Shown: piece by piece, positions 42,966-53,805 of the stretch | How positions within the stretch are numbered: position 1 is the stretch's first letter | How the letters are laid out: each line of letters begins with the position of its first letter | Source of the DNA: Diplonema papillatum | Lineage: Eukaryota; Euglenozoa; Diplonemea; Diplonemida; Diplonemidae | Reading direction: 5' to 3' | Assembly (NCBI GenBank): GCA_030068145.1 | Contig: JAPJBO010000212.1 | Span: 186,001-250,000 of the forward strand | Length of the DNA stretch: 64,000 nt | Made by a program: the position numbers and the translations under genes | Notes under the pieces: model-generated | Seen by the model: only the letters and a program-made list of their open reading frames with translations | What the model was told of the DNA's origin: nothing | The model's database searches: none

Positions 42966-43709
42966 GCCATTCGATCACGAAGCAGTATAGGAACCCCCGT
43001 GGCCCGGCAATGATTCAGTGGGCTCGAGAGAGAAGAAGAGGGGGCTCAAGACTAAATTCAAAGCGAATTTATTCTTGGTGTCGGTCGCAACACTTACAAA
43101 CTTGGCTAGCCGTAGTTAGAGTGTGTACTCATGCCTACATCCCTCATACTACCCGCCTCACAGCCTCAATGGTCCCTAAAACACAGAACCTCTAAACCAC
43201 AATAAACGCTGGAAGAAATTGGCTTCCGGAAGTCAAGAGGGTCGAGGTCTTCCACAGCATCGCCACGTTGGAGTTGAAACTAGGCCCTGAGGGTAGTCTC
43301 CCGCTTTTAGGGGCTATGCTTCCTGGGGCAGTGCTCGCCTGATTTGATGGCACTTGCACTTTACAGAACTCGAAGCTTCCTGGGGGGGGGTGCCTTCAGC
43401 AATGCGAGCCAACGCGGACCGTCGTTCAGGTGCTATACTGGTCACTCTTGCGTCAAAATGTCACAATGGAGGTGTGACACGTCGCCAGGACCACTCTCCA
43501 CGAACGCAACGGTAGCCAGCCACGACGAGTAAGAATCGTGTTCTCTCTTCGGGGACGAGACGCGAGACCCTGGCGCAAGCAAACAACCATGCAAAAAAGA
43601 AGAAAGGAAAAAATAGAATTCCAAAGAGCTCACTCACAAAAAAACCCAAACGAACCGTCCTTCGGGATCTTCGATTACACACAAAACACACACACACACT
43701 CTGCTGGTG

Positions 43710-43900
43710 CAGCCACAGCTAGCAAAGCTCGAATTGGAGCTACCGCAACCCCGTCCGCACTGCCCCGAAGCCACGGCTTGATGCTTTGGTTTGGGAAGTC
43801 GGTAGCTGTTTGACCCGCAGGCCCAATTCTTTTGGCTCTGCAGCAAAACGCTGCACACTCGAAGCTTTTGGCTCCTGTGTAACAGGCATTCCCACCGGCT
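43710..43900 (-). repeat. Dispersed repeat B, diverged copy
   Basis: Matches the family from CAGCCACAGCT through TTGATGCTTTGGTTTGGGAA and CGGTAGCTGTTTGACCCG to the GAAGCTTTTGGCTCC end, with many substitutions. Confidence 0.55.
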
Positions 43901-45077
43901 ACACACAAGAGCGCCACCTCGCCGAGGGGTGTTTTCTGGGGTCGAAAAGCAGTTTTTGCCAGGAAACTGGGCGACCCCCCGTTGGCTCGAGAAACCGTGC
44001 TGCTGGCTGGGGTAGTGGTATTGTCCTTTGACAGAGTGAGCCAAGCAGCCTCTCACCTCACCTTTAAGACACGGCTGTGCCACGCGTGCACTTGACAGAC
44101 GCTAGCGTCCGGCATTGTGCGTGCGTGTTCCAGTCGTTGGGTGGTATTGACAAGGGGCTGCATCGGTCACTCGCGTGAGCTTTGCTACTGGATGAGTGGC
44201 TCGCCTGTCCGACCGGATACTCAAACAGCCAAGGCAGTCTCCCGCTCGATGGTCGAAGGAGAGAGCTGGTGCCTTGCCACTGCACACAAGGCAAAACACA
44301 GCCGCGCACCCGCAGATTCCTCCCTCTGTTGTCTTCCTCCCGCCCACTGCCGCGCTATCGCCGGTGTTCTTCACCGCCGAGAATATTCCTTCTTTTTCTT
44401 TTGAGTGTTCTAACGGCCCTCCCCCCCCGCCCCCCCGACCGGAAGTCAGCATATAAAAGCGATTACCACGACAATGTTCTTCTTTGTAGTGAGAGAAAAA
44501 AAAATAGTAGTAGTACGGGCAGGCGAGGAGAAGCGCCCATGGCTCCGTCGGCACTTCCACGTTTCAAGCTCTCAACCCTTTTCAGCATCGATCGTCTTTT
44601 GCCGATAGGTAGGAAGCTTGCCGCCACGTTCAACAAAGCGCTAGCAGTAAATGCAGGAGCCGTGCGCAAGCAGCAGTAAATGCAGGAGCCATGAAGGCAC
44701 ACGGGCTGGTCTTACTTGCGATTGCGCGGTCTCAGTGCTGATGTAGATGGGTTCAATCCACCGGGCTAGTCATTTCGCGGTGCGGAGTTCTTGGGTCGTT
44801 TGTTGGCCTGTGAGGTCGATGAGGAAGAGGGAGAGGTCAGGCTCATCGTTTCCAGGTCGACTGCTTTGCTGTCTCTGCTCCTCGCGGTGCCGACGTCTTT
44901 CGGTTGTTTAGGCCATAGTGCGCTGGGTCATGTAACCCATCACGCGACATGGATGGAGCACACACTATACAAGGTTCCTGGCAAACGGCGTAGTACGAAA
45001 CCGCCCTGCCAAAACTACGAATCCACATCACCAAGTCAAGTTTGAAACGCGGGCGGAGGGCTCTAACTGATTTGAGC
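43901..45077. other. Spacer without recognised gene
   Basis: Short conflicting ORFs, a poly-C-rich segment near 44425-44440 and an 18-base duplicated phrase (GCAGTAAATGCAGGAGCC) at about 44644 and 44673. Nothing else recognised. Confidence 0.35.
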
Positions 45078-45208
45078 CGGTCCGTCTCTATCTCTTGAAA
45101 CTGCATCGAAGTGCCTGCCGCTGTTTATCACAGTGAATCACAGTCCACCACGGTCTACCAGGTCCATCTCTAGTCCCTAGAGCTGCATCGAATTGCCCGG
45201 TCTATCAC
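45078..45208 (+). repeat. Left arm of a 130-bp inverted repeat bracketing the membrane-protein locus
   Basis: The sequence from GGTCCGTCTCTATCTCTTGA to CTAGAGCTGCATCGAATTGC is the near-identical inverted complement of 52160-52290. The two arms are about 7 kb apart and enclose both small membrane-protein genes and the 10-bp satellite. Confidence 0.85.
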
Positions 45209-45237
45209 GGTCTATTAAGAGGGGATGGACCGGCTCA

Positions 45238-45492
45238 TGATTGCTCAGACACACCTCCTCCCCGTGACGGATTCGCCTGTGCTCTAGTAGCACGGGTGGT
45301 CCTGGCTGTGACGAGCTACGAACATCCGCCTGACAAACCAGACTCACACCGCTGTCCTGTCTGCAGACACTCAGGTTCCGCGCTGATGATGGTCCGCCTT
45401 TGGATGTGTCCGTGGCTCAAAGGACCGAAGCACGGCGCAGACGGGACCAGTGCGGCGTTGAGCACATATGTATTCCAAGCACGTTCTTGCAA
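45238..45492 (+). repeat. Dispersed repeat G, copy 2 (upstream of membrane protein gene 1)
   Basis: Matches the orphan copy at 12237-12490. It ends about 100 bases before the ATG at 45592, so it covers the place where the promoter of that gene would lie. Whether it supplies promoter activity cannot be told from sequence. Confidence 0.6.
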
Positions 45493-45591
45493 TCCTTCCC
45501 TCGCCCTCTAATATTTTTTATTCCACCGCAGTATTTTACACACACACACACACTCCGGCACCCACGGAAGAGAAAAAAAATCAAAAGGAAT

Positions 45592-46080
45592 ATGGCGCGT
45601 TTCTCGTCGGCGCAGTGCCTGCGGATGCTGCTGGTGGCGCTTGCGTTTGCGGTGGCCGCGGCGCAGGTGAACGATGACGACGGGCTGGACGACGACCGAT
45701 GCTACGATCCCGACACGGGGAGGACTATCCGCGTGCAGGACTGTGCGCACAACTGCTGCATCAACGGCGAGTGCGGGTCGGAGAGTGAGTGCAGGGCTGC
45801 ATGGGTCATCGCCCTGATCGTCATCGGCTGCGTGGTCTGCTGCGGGTGCATCGTCGCCGGCCTCGTGTTCTGTTACTGCACGAAGCGGGGCCCCTTCAAG
45901 AAGCGCCAGACCGTCACCGAGACCACGTACCAGCCCGGCTACAACCAGCAGCAGCCCCAGCAGCAGCACCAGCAGCACTACCCCCAGCACCAGTACCCGG
46001 CCGACCCGTACCAGAAGCCCCACGGCGCCAACAACGCCGTCCCGGGCTACCCGTCGCCGCCGCAGCGGGAGAACGTCTAA
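45592..46080 (+). CDS. Small Cys-rich single-pass membrane protein 1 with Pro/Gln/Tyr tail
   Basis: A 162-aa protein from the ATG at 45592 (context AATATGG). Residues 1-24 form a signal peptide (LLVALAFAVAAAQ). A short ectodomain follows with acidic DDDGLDDD and CYDPDTG...DCAHNCCINGECGSESEC. A single membrane helix (about 67-91, AAWVIALIVIGCVVCCGCIV) is rich in cysteine and is followed by YCTKRGPFKKRQTV. The cytosolic tail is Pro/Gln/His/Tyr-rich with YQPGYNQQQ and YPSPPQ. The architecture recalls Shisa, WBP1/VOPP1 and CYSTM-type adaptors, whose tails often recruit WW-domain proteins; membership in any of these is not demonstrated. The frame is open upstream of the ATG, but the signal peptide supports this start. 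A paralogue lies at 51104. Confidence 0.85.
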   Translation: MARFSSAQCLRMLLVALAFAVAAAQVNDDDGLDDDRCYDPDTGRTIRVQDCAHNCCINGECGSESECRAAWVIALIVIGCVVCCGCIVAGLVFCYCTKRGPFKKRQTVTETTYQPGYNQQQPQQQHQQHYPQHQYPADPYQKPHGANNAVPGYPSPPQRENV

Positions 46081-47850
46081 AAATCAGGAGAAAACAGAAG
46101 AAACCCAGTCCAAATAAACAGCACATTTGTCTTCGTCGCCGCGAAGGCGGAGTCCAGCCCAGGGCGAAACCACAAAGACAACGACGCGAGGGCAGGAAGA
46201 AATAACTGCCCCCGCAGTTCTCCGTGCTACCGAGGTTTAGACCGGCCGGCGAGAACTTTAATATGATACCATATTATTACAACGTTAACGAAGCAACGGC
46301 GGGCGCTCGGCGTCTCCTGTCTTTGACAGGCCTAAGACCTGTCGAGTCCTCTCCTTTCTTAGCAGCGTTGGACGCGTAGAAAACTGTAGGGAATATTGGT
46401 TCCACGTTCCCGTTGACGAGCCACCCGCGAGGAAGTGCAGCGTGCCTGCAGTTTTTTTTTGTACAAGCACCTGCTTTGTAGGAAATACTTGAGGAGGCTG
46501 CCAGCTGCAAAAGATCAAAGGAGGTAAATGTGCTGTAGCCCACACGAAACACAGGTGAATCTGGTTTAGTGGCGGGCGTAAGCGTTCAACAAAAAGACCC
46601 ACTTCGTTGTTGTATTGTTTCTCCCCCTAGCCTCCTTCGAAGTAAGCACAAGGCAGCCCCTCGAGTATTTCTTTCACCCACGAGGTTCTGCATGAGAGAG
46701 AGAGGTGCACTAAGCCCGACCATCCCGCGTGTTTATCCAAGGTTGTTTCCACATTCCACATGCCAAGTGCTGCAGAAAAGCGCAAGGAATCTCGTATTGT
46801 AATCCTAGAATCGAAGCCGAGTGCCTAGCTCACCCTACCTCAGCACCACGAGTCGATGAACGGCTGTTCGACGATCGATGGAGACTGCCGCAAAGACGCC
46901 CCCAAATAGTAGTTTTCCTCTCTTCCGGGCACGTTCTGGGGTGGGGTTCCTTGCGCCTTATCCGCCTGGAGCACTCGGGCCCTTTTTTTTTTTGTATAAG
47001 CACCTGCTTTGTAGGAAATGCTTGAGGAGACTGCCAGTTGCGAGATAAAAGGAGGTAAATGTGCTGTAGCCCACACGAAACACAGGTACATCTGGGTTTA
47101 GTGGCGGGCGTCAGCGTTCAACAAAAAAGACCCACTTTGTAGTTGTATTGTTTTCTCCCCCTCTAGCCTCCTTCGAAATGAGCACAAGGCAGTCCCTCAA
47201 GTATTTTTCTTCGCTTTTTCTCCCGCTCAGTTCCAACCCTGTAGCCGTCAGGAGACCAGGGATGCGACTTTTCCCCTCCCCTCGAAAGAGCATCCTGTCC
47301 CAATCCCCAAGGTCACCTTGCACCTCTCTAGCTCGGAGGTGCCGACGAACGCTCGGTTCCTCGTTTCTTTTCGAACACACCTGTTTTGTAGGAAATCCTC
47401 GAGGAGGCCGCCCGTTGCAACATATCCAAGTTCTGGAAACAAAAAATATAGCGAATAACCGCTAAACGGGCAAACGAGGAAAATGAGCTCAAGTCAACAC
47501 GAATTCTGGGTTCGGTGCCGGGCGTAAGCGTTCAGCAAACAAAGATCCGCTTTGCAGTGTCTCCCCACTGCCCCTCCGAGGCAGTGCTCAGTCGAAACCA
47601 AGATTTTCCCCCGTCTAGCCCGTCGTATTGCGTACCGGGCGGCTCCTCCGAGTGTTTTTCTGTTTCCTCCTGCATGCTTTTCCCTTTCCTTCGTTTGCGG
47701 TCCCTCGATCTTGAGAAGCAACCGTGCACGCGGCACAATCTATCGAGAGGAAAGGTCGCCAAAAGGTCGGCAAAGACTGGACACTGGGCCTGGATGCACA
47801 AACCGGGCAAGAGGTCAACCGGTACCAAGCCGTCAGCAGGGCGAACTGGG
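46081..47850. other. Repeat A cluster downstream of membrane protein 1
   Basis: Three proximal-half repeat A copies in tandem orientation at 46457-46672, 46993-47208 and 47376-47600 (the last diverged), each with CACCTG(C)TTTGTAGGAAAT and a GAGGAG...GCCAG/CCCGTTGC box. No gene is supported between them. Confidence 0.6.
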
Positions 47851-48970
47851 GGATGCAGAAGGATGCAGGTGGATGCAGAGGGATGCAGAGGGATGCAGAG
47901 GGATGAGAGGCATACAGGGCGATGCAGGTGGATGCAGGTGGATACAGGGGGATGCAGAGGGATACAGGGGGATGCAGAGGGATGCAGGTGGATGAGAGGG
48001 ATACAGGGCGATGCAGGTGGATGCAGGTGGATACAGGGGGATGCAGAGGGATACAGGGGGATGCAGAGGGATGCAGGTGGATGAGAGGGATACAGGGCGA
48101 TGCAGGTGGATGCAGAGGGATGCAGAGGGATGCAGGGGGATGAGAGGGATACAGGGCGATGCAGGTGGACGCAGGGGGATACAGGGGGATGCAGAGGGAT
48201 GCAGGGGGATACAGGGGGATGCAGAGGGATACAGGGGGATGCAGGGGGATGCAGAGGGATGCAGGGGGATACAGGGGGATGCAGAGGGATGCAGGGGGAT
48301 ACAGGGGGATGCAGAGGGATGCAGGGGGATGCAGGGGGATGCAGAGGGATGCAGGGGGATACAGGGGGATGCAGAGGGATGCAGGGGGATACAGGGGGAT
48401 GCAGAGGGATACAGGGGGATGCAGGGGGATGCAGAGGGATGCAGGGGGATACAGGGGGATGCAGAGGGATGCAGGGGGATACAGGGGGATGCAGAGGGAT
48501 ACAGGGGGATGCAGGGGGATGCAGAGGGATACAGGGGGATACAGGGGGATGCAGAGGGATGCAGGGGGATACAGGGGGATGCAGGTGGATACAAGGGATG
48601 CAGAGGGATACAGAGGGATGCAGGTGGATGCAGAGGGATACAGGGCGATGCAGGTGGATGCAAAGGGATACTGGGGATGCAGAGAGATACAGGGGGATAC
48701 AGGGGATGCAGAGGGATGCACGGGACGCAGAGAGATACAGGGGGATACAGGGGATGCAGGGGATACAGGGGATGCAGGAGGGATACAGGGGATGCAGAGG
48801 GATACAGGGGATGTAAAAAGAGATACAGGGGGATACAGGGGATACAGGGATGATGCAGAGAGATACAAGGGGATACAGGGGATGCAGGAGGGATACAGGG
48901 GAGCAAAGAGATACAGGGGATACAGGGGGATACAGGGGATGCAGAGAGATACAGGGAATGCAGGGAGATA
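47851..48970 (+). repeat. 10-bp satellite array, block 1
   Basis: Tandem units of GGATGCAGAG / GGATACAGGG. Because the unit is 10 bases and free of stops in several frames, it yields long repetitive open frames (MQRDAGGYRG on plus, PCIPLHPSAS on minus). These are treated as non-coding. The last 390 bases (48581-48968) are a less regular variant that is repeated 770 bases further on in block 2. Confidence 0.92.
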
Positions 48971-49093
48971 CTGCACTTCAGTGAGGGAATACTGCCAAGG
49001 TTTTCGTAAGTTATAAACCATCATTTCCATTCTTCTTCTTCACCTTCACAAACAAAAGGAAGGGGGGACGTGGAGAGGGTGGCTGTTGCTTTA

Positions 49094-50135
49094 CAGAGAT
49101 GCAGGTGGATACAGAGGGATGCAGGGGGATACAGGGGGATGCAGAGGGATACAGAGGATGCAGAGAGGTACAGGGGGATACAGGGGATGCAGAGGGATAC
49201 AGGGGATGCGGATACAAGGGATACAGGGGATACAGGGGATGCAGGGGGATACAGGGGGATGCAGAGGGATACAGGGGGATGCAGGGGGATGCAGAGGGAT
49301 GCAGGGGGATACAGGGGGATGCAGAGGGATGCAGGGGGATACAGGGGGATGCAGGTGGATACAAGGGATGCAGAGGGATACAGAGGGATGCAGGTGGATG
49401 CAGAGGGATACAGGGCGATGCAGGTGGATGCAAAGGGATACTGGGGATGCAGAGAGATACAGGGGGATACAGGGGATGCAGAGGGATGCACGGGACGCAG
49501 AGAGATACAGGGGGATACAGGGGATGCAGGGGATACAGGGGATGCAGGAGGGATACAGGGGATGCAGAGGGATACAGGGGATGTAAAAAGAGATACAGGG
49601 GGATACAGGGGATACAGGGATGATGCAGAGAGATACAAGGGGATACAGGGGATGCAGGAGGGATACAGGGGAGCAAAGAGATACAGGGGATACAGGGGAT
49701 GCAGAGAGATACAGGGAATGCAGAGAGATACAGGGGGATACAGGGGATGCAGAGGGATACAGGGGATGCAGAGGGATACAGGGGATGCGGATACAAGGGA
49801 TACAGGGGATACAGGGGGACGCAGAGGGATGCAGGGGGACGCAGAGGGATGCAGGGGGATGCAGAGGGATACAGGGGGATGCAGAGGGATACAGGGGGAT
49901 ACAGGGGATGCAGAGGGATACAGGGGATGCAGAGGGATACAGGGGGATGCAGGGGATGCAGGGGATGCAGGGGGATACAGGGGGATGCAGAGGGATACAG
50001 GGGGATGCAGGGGGATACAGGGGGATGCAGAGGGATGCAGAGGGATGCAGGGGGATACAGGGGGATGCAGAGGGATACAGGGTGATGCAGGGGGATACAG
50101 GGGGATGCAGAGGGATGCAGGGGGATGCAGAGGGA
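49094..50135 (+). repeat. 10-bp satellite array, block 2
   Basis: Same 10-bp unit after a 125-base unique insert (48970-49093). The part 49351-49738 duplicates 48581-48968 closely, so the two blocks arose partly by segmental duplication. The boundaries are sharp and single-copy sequence resumes at GGAGTACACGCAGAG. Confidence 0.92.
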
Positions 50136-50544
50136 GTACACGCAGAGAGACGAAACGGAAGAAATTCCGGGGTCGAGTCGGTGATCAGAGGGGGTTGCTC
50201 GTAAACCGTGGGGATTTCTACTTGACGGGCTGAAAGCGCTCGTGCTTGCTTGCGGTTACGTGACGCGTCCAAGTTGCGAAAGGGGTTGAGCTTTGCGAGG
50301 AAGGCGCCGCTTGCACTTGCTTTCGACAGATTCGCTACAGTCTCGAACCAACCCCTACCCCAGCGGTTTAGCGTAGTTTGAACTTTCCGCTTTTTTAGTC
50401 GGGTCAGCGCCGCTCGACGCCCCGCGCCGGTGCCGCCGGAGCCAGCAGCACTGTGCACCCGCGACTTTCTCGCAATGTGGCCAGTATTAGCCACCACATT
50501 TGCGGAGTGCCAAGCTAAGTAAGAAGGAAGACGAAAAGATTCAG
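50136..50544. other. Spacer before the basic ORF, with a duplicated segment
   Basis: Contains GTGGCCAGTATTAGCCACCA and CCGGTGCCGCCGGAGCCAGC, both of which recur at about 50927 and 51000, just upstream of membrane protein gene 2. A duplicated upstream region is likely. Confidence 0.5.
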
Positions 50545-50871
50545 ATGGCACAGCAAGACGCCCGAGCCGCAGCGGCCGACGGACCACAGAGGCGAAAGGC
50601 AAAAAAGGGAAGGCAGGCGCGGTCGGTTCGAGAAGCGGCAATCGCGGATAAGGCAACGAGTCTAGAGCAGTCCAACGCGCAGGCGAGCAGTGAAGCGGCC
50701 CGCGTCGCAGGCGGCACAAACGGAAGAAGCCCGTGCAGCAGGGAGTGGAGACGAGGTGGTGCAAAACGAAGGAGAAGCGCGAAGCGACCAGCCCGGACGA
50801 AAAAAACCAGCGAGACTCAAGACCAGGCGGCCAAGAGAAGGAGGGGGACGCGACCTAGAGACCCGGGCTAA
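50545..50871 (+). CDS. Small Lys/Arg-rich ORF, doubtful
   Basis: 108 codons from the ATG at 50545; the frame is open for a further 15 codons upstream without ATG. The product is highly basic and Ala-rich, with KAKKGRQAR, GAKRRRSAKRPARTKK and AAKRRRG clusters resembling nuclear localisation or nucleic-acid-binding tails. No globular domain is recognised. It sits between two copies of a duplicated upstream segment, so it may be a relic or a chance ORF. Confidence 0.25.
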   Translation: MAQQDARAAAADGPQRRKAKKGRQARSVREAAIADKATSLEQSNAQASSEAARVAGGTNGRSPCSREWRRGGAKRRRSAKRPARTKKTSETQDQAAKRRRGTRPRDPG

Positions 50872-51103
50872 GTAGTGCGATGGGCCTTTCTTCGGAGGAG
50901 CCCACGCACTCAAAGTTCGACCGCAAAGTGGCCAGTATTAGCTACAACATTCACCCACAATGTATTGTGGCTGTCGTGCCAGATTTTTGACGCAAGCCCC
51001 GGTGCCGCCGGAGCCAGCCCCCCGGGAGGTCCAAAAGCTAACACACTGCAAAAAATAGACAAACAAAAAAAGAAGAAAAGAAAAGACGCACCCCACCACT
51101 ACC

Positions 51104-51649
51104 ATGGCGCACTATTCGCCTCCGCTGCCGACGATCTGCGTGGCGCTTTCGTACGCGGTGGCCGCCATGGCGGCGAACGATGACGACGGCTTTGATAATG
51201 ATCTGTGCAGGGACCCCCGGACGGGAGGGCTGGTGCGGACTGGAGACTGCGAGCACAACTGCTGCATCGACGGCGAGTGCGGGTCTGAGAGCGCCTGCAG
51301 GGCAGCGTGGGTGATCGCCATCATCGTCGTGGGCGTCGTCGTGTGCTGCGGCTGCATCGCGGCCGCCCTCGTCTTCGCCTACTGCACGAAGAAGGGGCCG
51401 TTCGCAAGGCGCCAGACCGTCTCCCAAACAACGTACCAAGGAGGCGGCGGGTACCCCATGCAGCCCCAGCAGGCCTACCCCTCCCACCCCCAGGCCCAGC
51501 CGTACCCCCAGCAAGCCTACCCGCAGGCCCAAGCCTACCCGCAGCAGCAGCCGGCGTACCCGCCGCAGCAGCAAGCGTACCCCCCGCCCGCCCAGTACGA
51601 CGGCGGCGCGGTGGCGCAGGGCTACCCGGCACCCCCGCAGCGGCAGTGA
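51104..51649 (+). CDS. Small Cys-rich single-pass membrane protein 2 with Pro/Gln/Tyr tail
   Basis: 181 aa; the ATG has a strong context (ACCATGG). An N-terminal signal peptide (ICVALSYAVAAMAA) is followed by the ectodomain NDDDGFDNDLCRDPRTGG...DCEHNCCIDGECGSESAC. One helix (WVIAIIVVGVVVCCGCIAA) leads to YCTKKGPFARRQTVSQTTY and a long tail of YPQ/AYP repeats (AYPSHP, AYPQAQ, AYPPPAQY). Clearly paralogous to the protein at 45592: the ectodomain, helix and juxtamembrane basic motif align without gaps, and only the tails differ in length. Topology is predicted as outside-in with a cytosolic Pro/Tyr-rich tail, possibly an adaptor for WW- or SH3-type domains (inference). Confidence 0.88.
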   Translation: MAHYSPPLPTICVALSYAVAAMAANDDDGFDNDLCRDPRTGGLVRTGDCEHNCCIDGECGSESACRAAWVIAIIVVGVVVCCGCIAAALVFAYCTKKGPFARRQTVSQTTYQGGGGYPMQPQQAYPSHPQAQPYPQQAYPQAQAYPQQQPAYPPQQQAYPPPAQYDGGAVAQGYPAPPQRQ

Positions 51650-52159
51650 GTCTTTATTTTTCCCCTTTTTGTTTCGTAGCAGTAGCTGTGCATTGTAATA
51701 GTGTGGGGGCAGCCCGACAGTATCTACCACAGGCACGGCTCGTAGTAGACTGCGCCGTCTACCGTCACGGAAGTGTTGCTGCATATCAAGCTCAAAACTG
51801 CTGCTCCAAGTAGTAGTAGATTTGTATTACCAAGCAAGTGGTTGCGGTCAGATATCCAGCGCGGGGTGCCGTCATACGTTACAGTCTGTCTTCTTCGTAC
51901 CGTGCCAGATAGCTTCGACTGAATCTTCATGTGCACCGTTGCTCGGGAAGCACTTTTACTCTGAAAAGTGCCACGAGGTGGAGTCCAGATTCAGAAGCTG
52001 GAGATAGTTTTCGAAGAGTAGTTCGGAGCGAGTGCACGTCCGACCCTCCGGAGGTGTTCCTTCTTTCAACCCGTTTTCGCATTTCTTTCTACAACGAACA
52101 AGTAAAAGAACAAACCAAGACGTTTTTCTTCACGTCTTTGCTCCGCAAAATGGCCTTGG

Positions 52160-52290
52160 GGGCAATTCGATGCAGCTCTAGGGACAAGGGATGGACCTGT
52201 TAGACCGTGGTGGACCGTGATTCACTGTGAATAACAGCGGCAGGCACTTCGATGCAGTTTCAAGAGATAGGGACAGATCGGCTCAGTATT
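52160..52290 (-). repeat. Right arm of the 130-bp inverted repeat
   Basis: Inverted complement of 45078-45208 with a handful of differences (for example GGGACAAGGGATGGACCTG versus GGGACTAGAGATGGACCTG). Confidence 0.85.
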
Positions 52291-53307
52291 CCTTTCCGAA
52301 GCTGGATTTGTGTCTGTCGTAGCCTTTGGTGTCTTCCTGCGCCGGCCCGAATTAAATTTCCGTGGCTGAGTCCCTTGGATGGATTGAGCCAATTCACCCC
52401 CCTGCCCGCTCGAATGTTGTCGAGCCTTGCAGAACGTGATCGAGTGTAATCGCCGCATGCCGCGTATTCTTTTTAAAGTAAGGATTCAAAGAGAATGCAA
52501 AGAATCTGTAGTAAAATCAAGCTCAGGTCGCTTTGAGTGCGAGTAGGCGAATTGGCTCAAATGAAGCACGAGTATTCAAAAAAAAAAAAAAAACACAAAA
52601 AAGAAAAGCAGATTCCTTCTATTTTTCTTGAATAACAACCCTGCTTCGCAGGAGATCTCTGAGGGTGCCGCCTGACGGATGGCACTCGCCCATATTGGCA
52701 CGCATTGGCGTGCAAATATGGAATCCTTGCTTCTGGAACAACCCGTGCAGCCCCTCCACGAGCTTTGCAGAAGATCCCATTGGCGTGCAAAAAAATGGAA
52801 TCCCTGCTTTTGGAACAACCCGTGCAGCCCCACCAAGATTTGCAGAAGATCGAAGGGGGTTCGTGCCGTATTCGAGCGTTCCCAGGGGTTAAGTTAGGGT
52901 CGGCTTCCCGGGTTTCAAAACGAGAGAAAAGTGAGGTTCGCCCTGGCTCGGAACCGGCTTGGGCACTGCCAGTGTCGGCACTACCGCTGCTGCACCACCG
53001 CTGCTGCACCACCGCTGCTGCACCACCGCTGCTGCACTGAAAGGAGCTAGTGGATCTGACGGCAAGACCGGGGAACCCCGGGAAAAGAGCTATAAAGAAA
53101 ACCCTAGCTTTAACCCCTGGCGTTCCACGAAGAAGAAGAAAAGGCCGCGCCGGGTCCACGAACGTGAACGAAAGCTTGAGTCGGATGCATCTAGGCAAAA
53201 TGCCCCGTTTTTCACGCTTCTTCTTTTCGCTCTCTCTCTTTTCTTCCGGAAACAACAACAAAAAAAAAGACCCCCCCCCCTCCCCATTTTTCTTTCGATT
53301 TCGATTG
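52291..53307. other. Spacer with short tandem duplications
   Basis: A 75-bp duplication (CATTGGCGTGCAAA...TGGAACAACCCGTGCAGCCC) at about 52703 and 52778 and a run of CACCGCTGCTGC units at 52984-53038. No gene supported. Confidence 0.5.
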
Positions 53308-53531
53308 CACGGTGAACTCCAGCAACTTTTGCTTGAGCTAAAGCCCGGCCTCAAGTGCGGGTGTGAGTCGGAAATAGGGTGTGCACATCGGGCAATAGGG
53401 TGTGCACATCCGGAAATAGGGTCCGGAAATAGGGTGTGCACACCCTATTTCACATCCTATTTCCAGGTGTGGCACACCCGCTTTTGGAGAGTCTAGTTTC
53501 ACTCGAGCAAAAATTGCTTGAGTTCACCGTG
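53308..53531. mobile_element. 224-bp MITE-like inverted-repeat element
   Basis: The left end CACGGTGAACTCCAGCAACT and right end (inverted) CACGGTGAACTCAAGCAATT continue as imperfect inverted repeats inward through GCGGGTGTG and GGAAATAGG. The centre has direct copies of ATAGGGTGTGCACA and the 26-base perfect palindrome at 53426-53451. No ORF. No target duplication was verified. Confidence 0.6.
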
Positions 53532-53610
53532 TGGAGAGTGATGAAGCGCGTTTCGATTCTTGCCTGGCGTGTCTTTCGGTCACGCTTTTTCTTTTCTTTT
53601 TACCAAACCT

Positions 53611-53805
53611 GAAATGTTGGAGGAAATGAGAAGCTCGTCGCCGCAAACCGTGGCGTTTTCACTTGCGTCCTGAATCCAGCTTGACGTAAAAATGACCAGG
53701 CACCGCGTTCAACGAAAACAACTCTCTTCCCATCATCATCATCATCATTATCATCATTAGTTTTTGTATCAGCCGCGGTTGTGCGAGTGACGAGCTCTTA
53801 TTTCT
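53611..53805. repeat. Dispersed repeat E, copy 2
   Basis: Matches 5397-5590, including the CAT/ATC microsatellite (about 53732-53757). Confidence 0.65.

Noticed and set aside
49091-50764. 557-codon minus-strand ORF and 280-387-codon plus-strand ORFs over the 10-bp satellite
   Set aside because: Pure products of a stop-free 10-base repeat; open in several frames on both strands and without start context or non-repeat domain.
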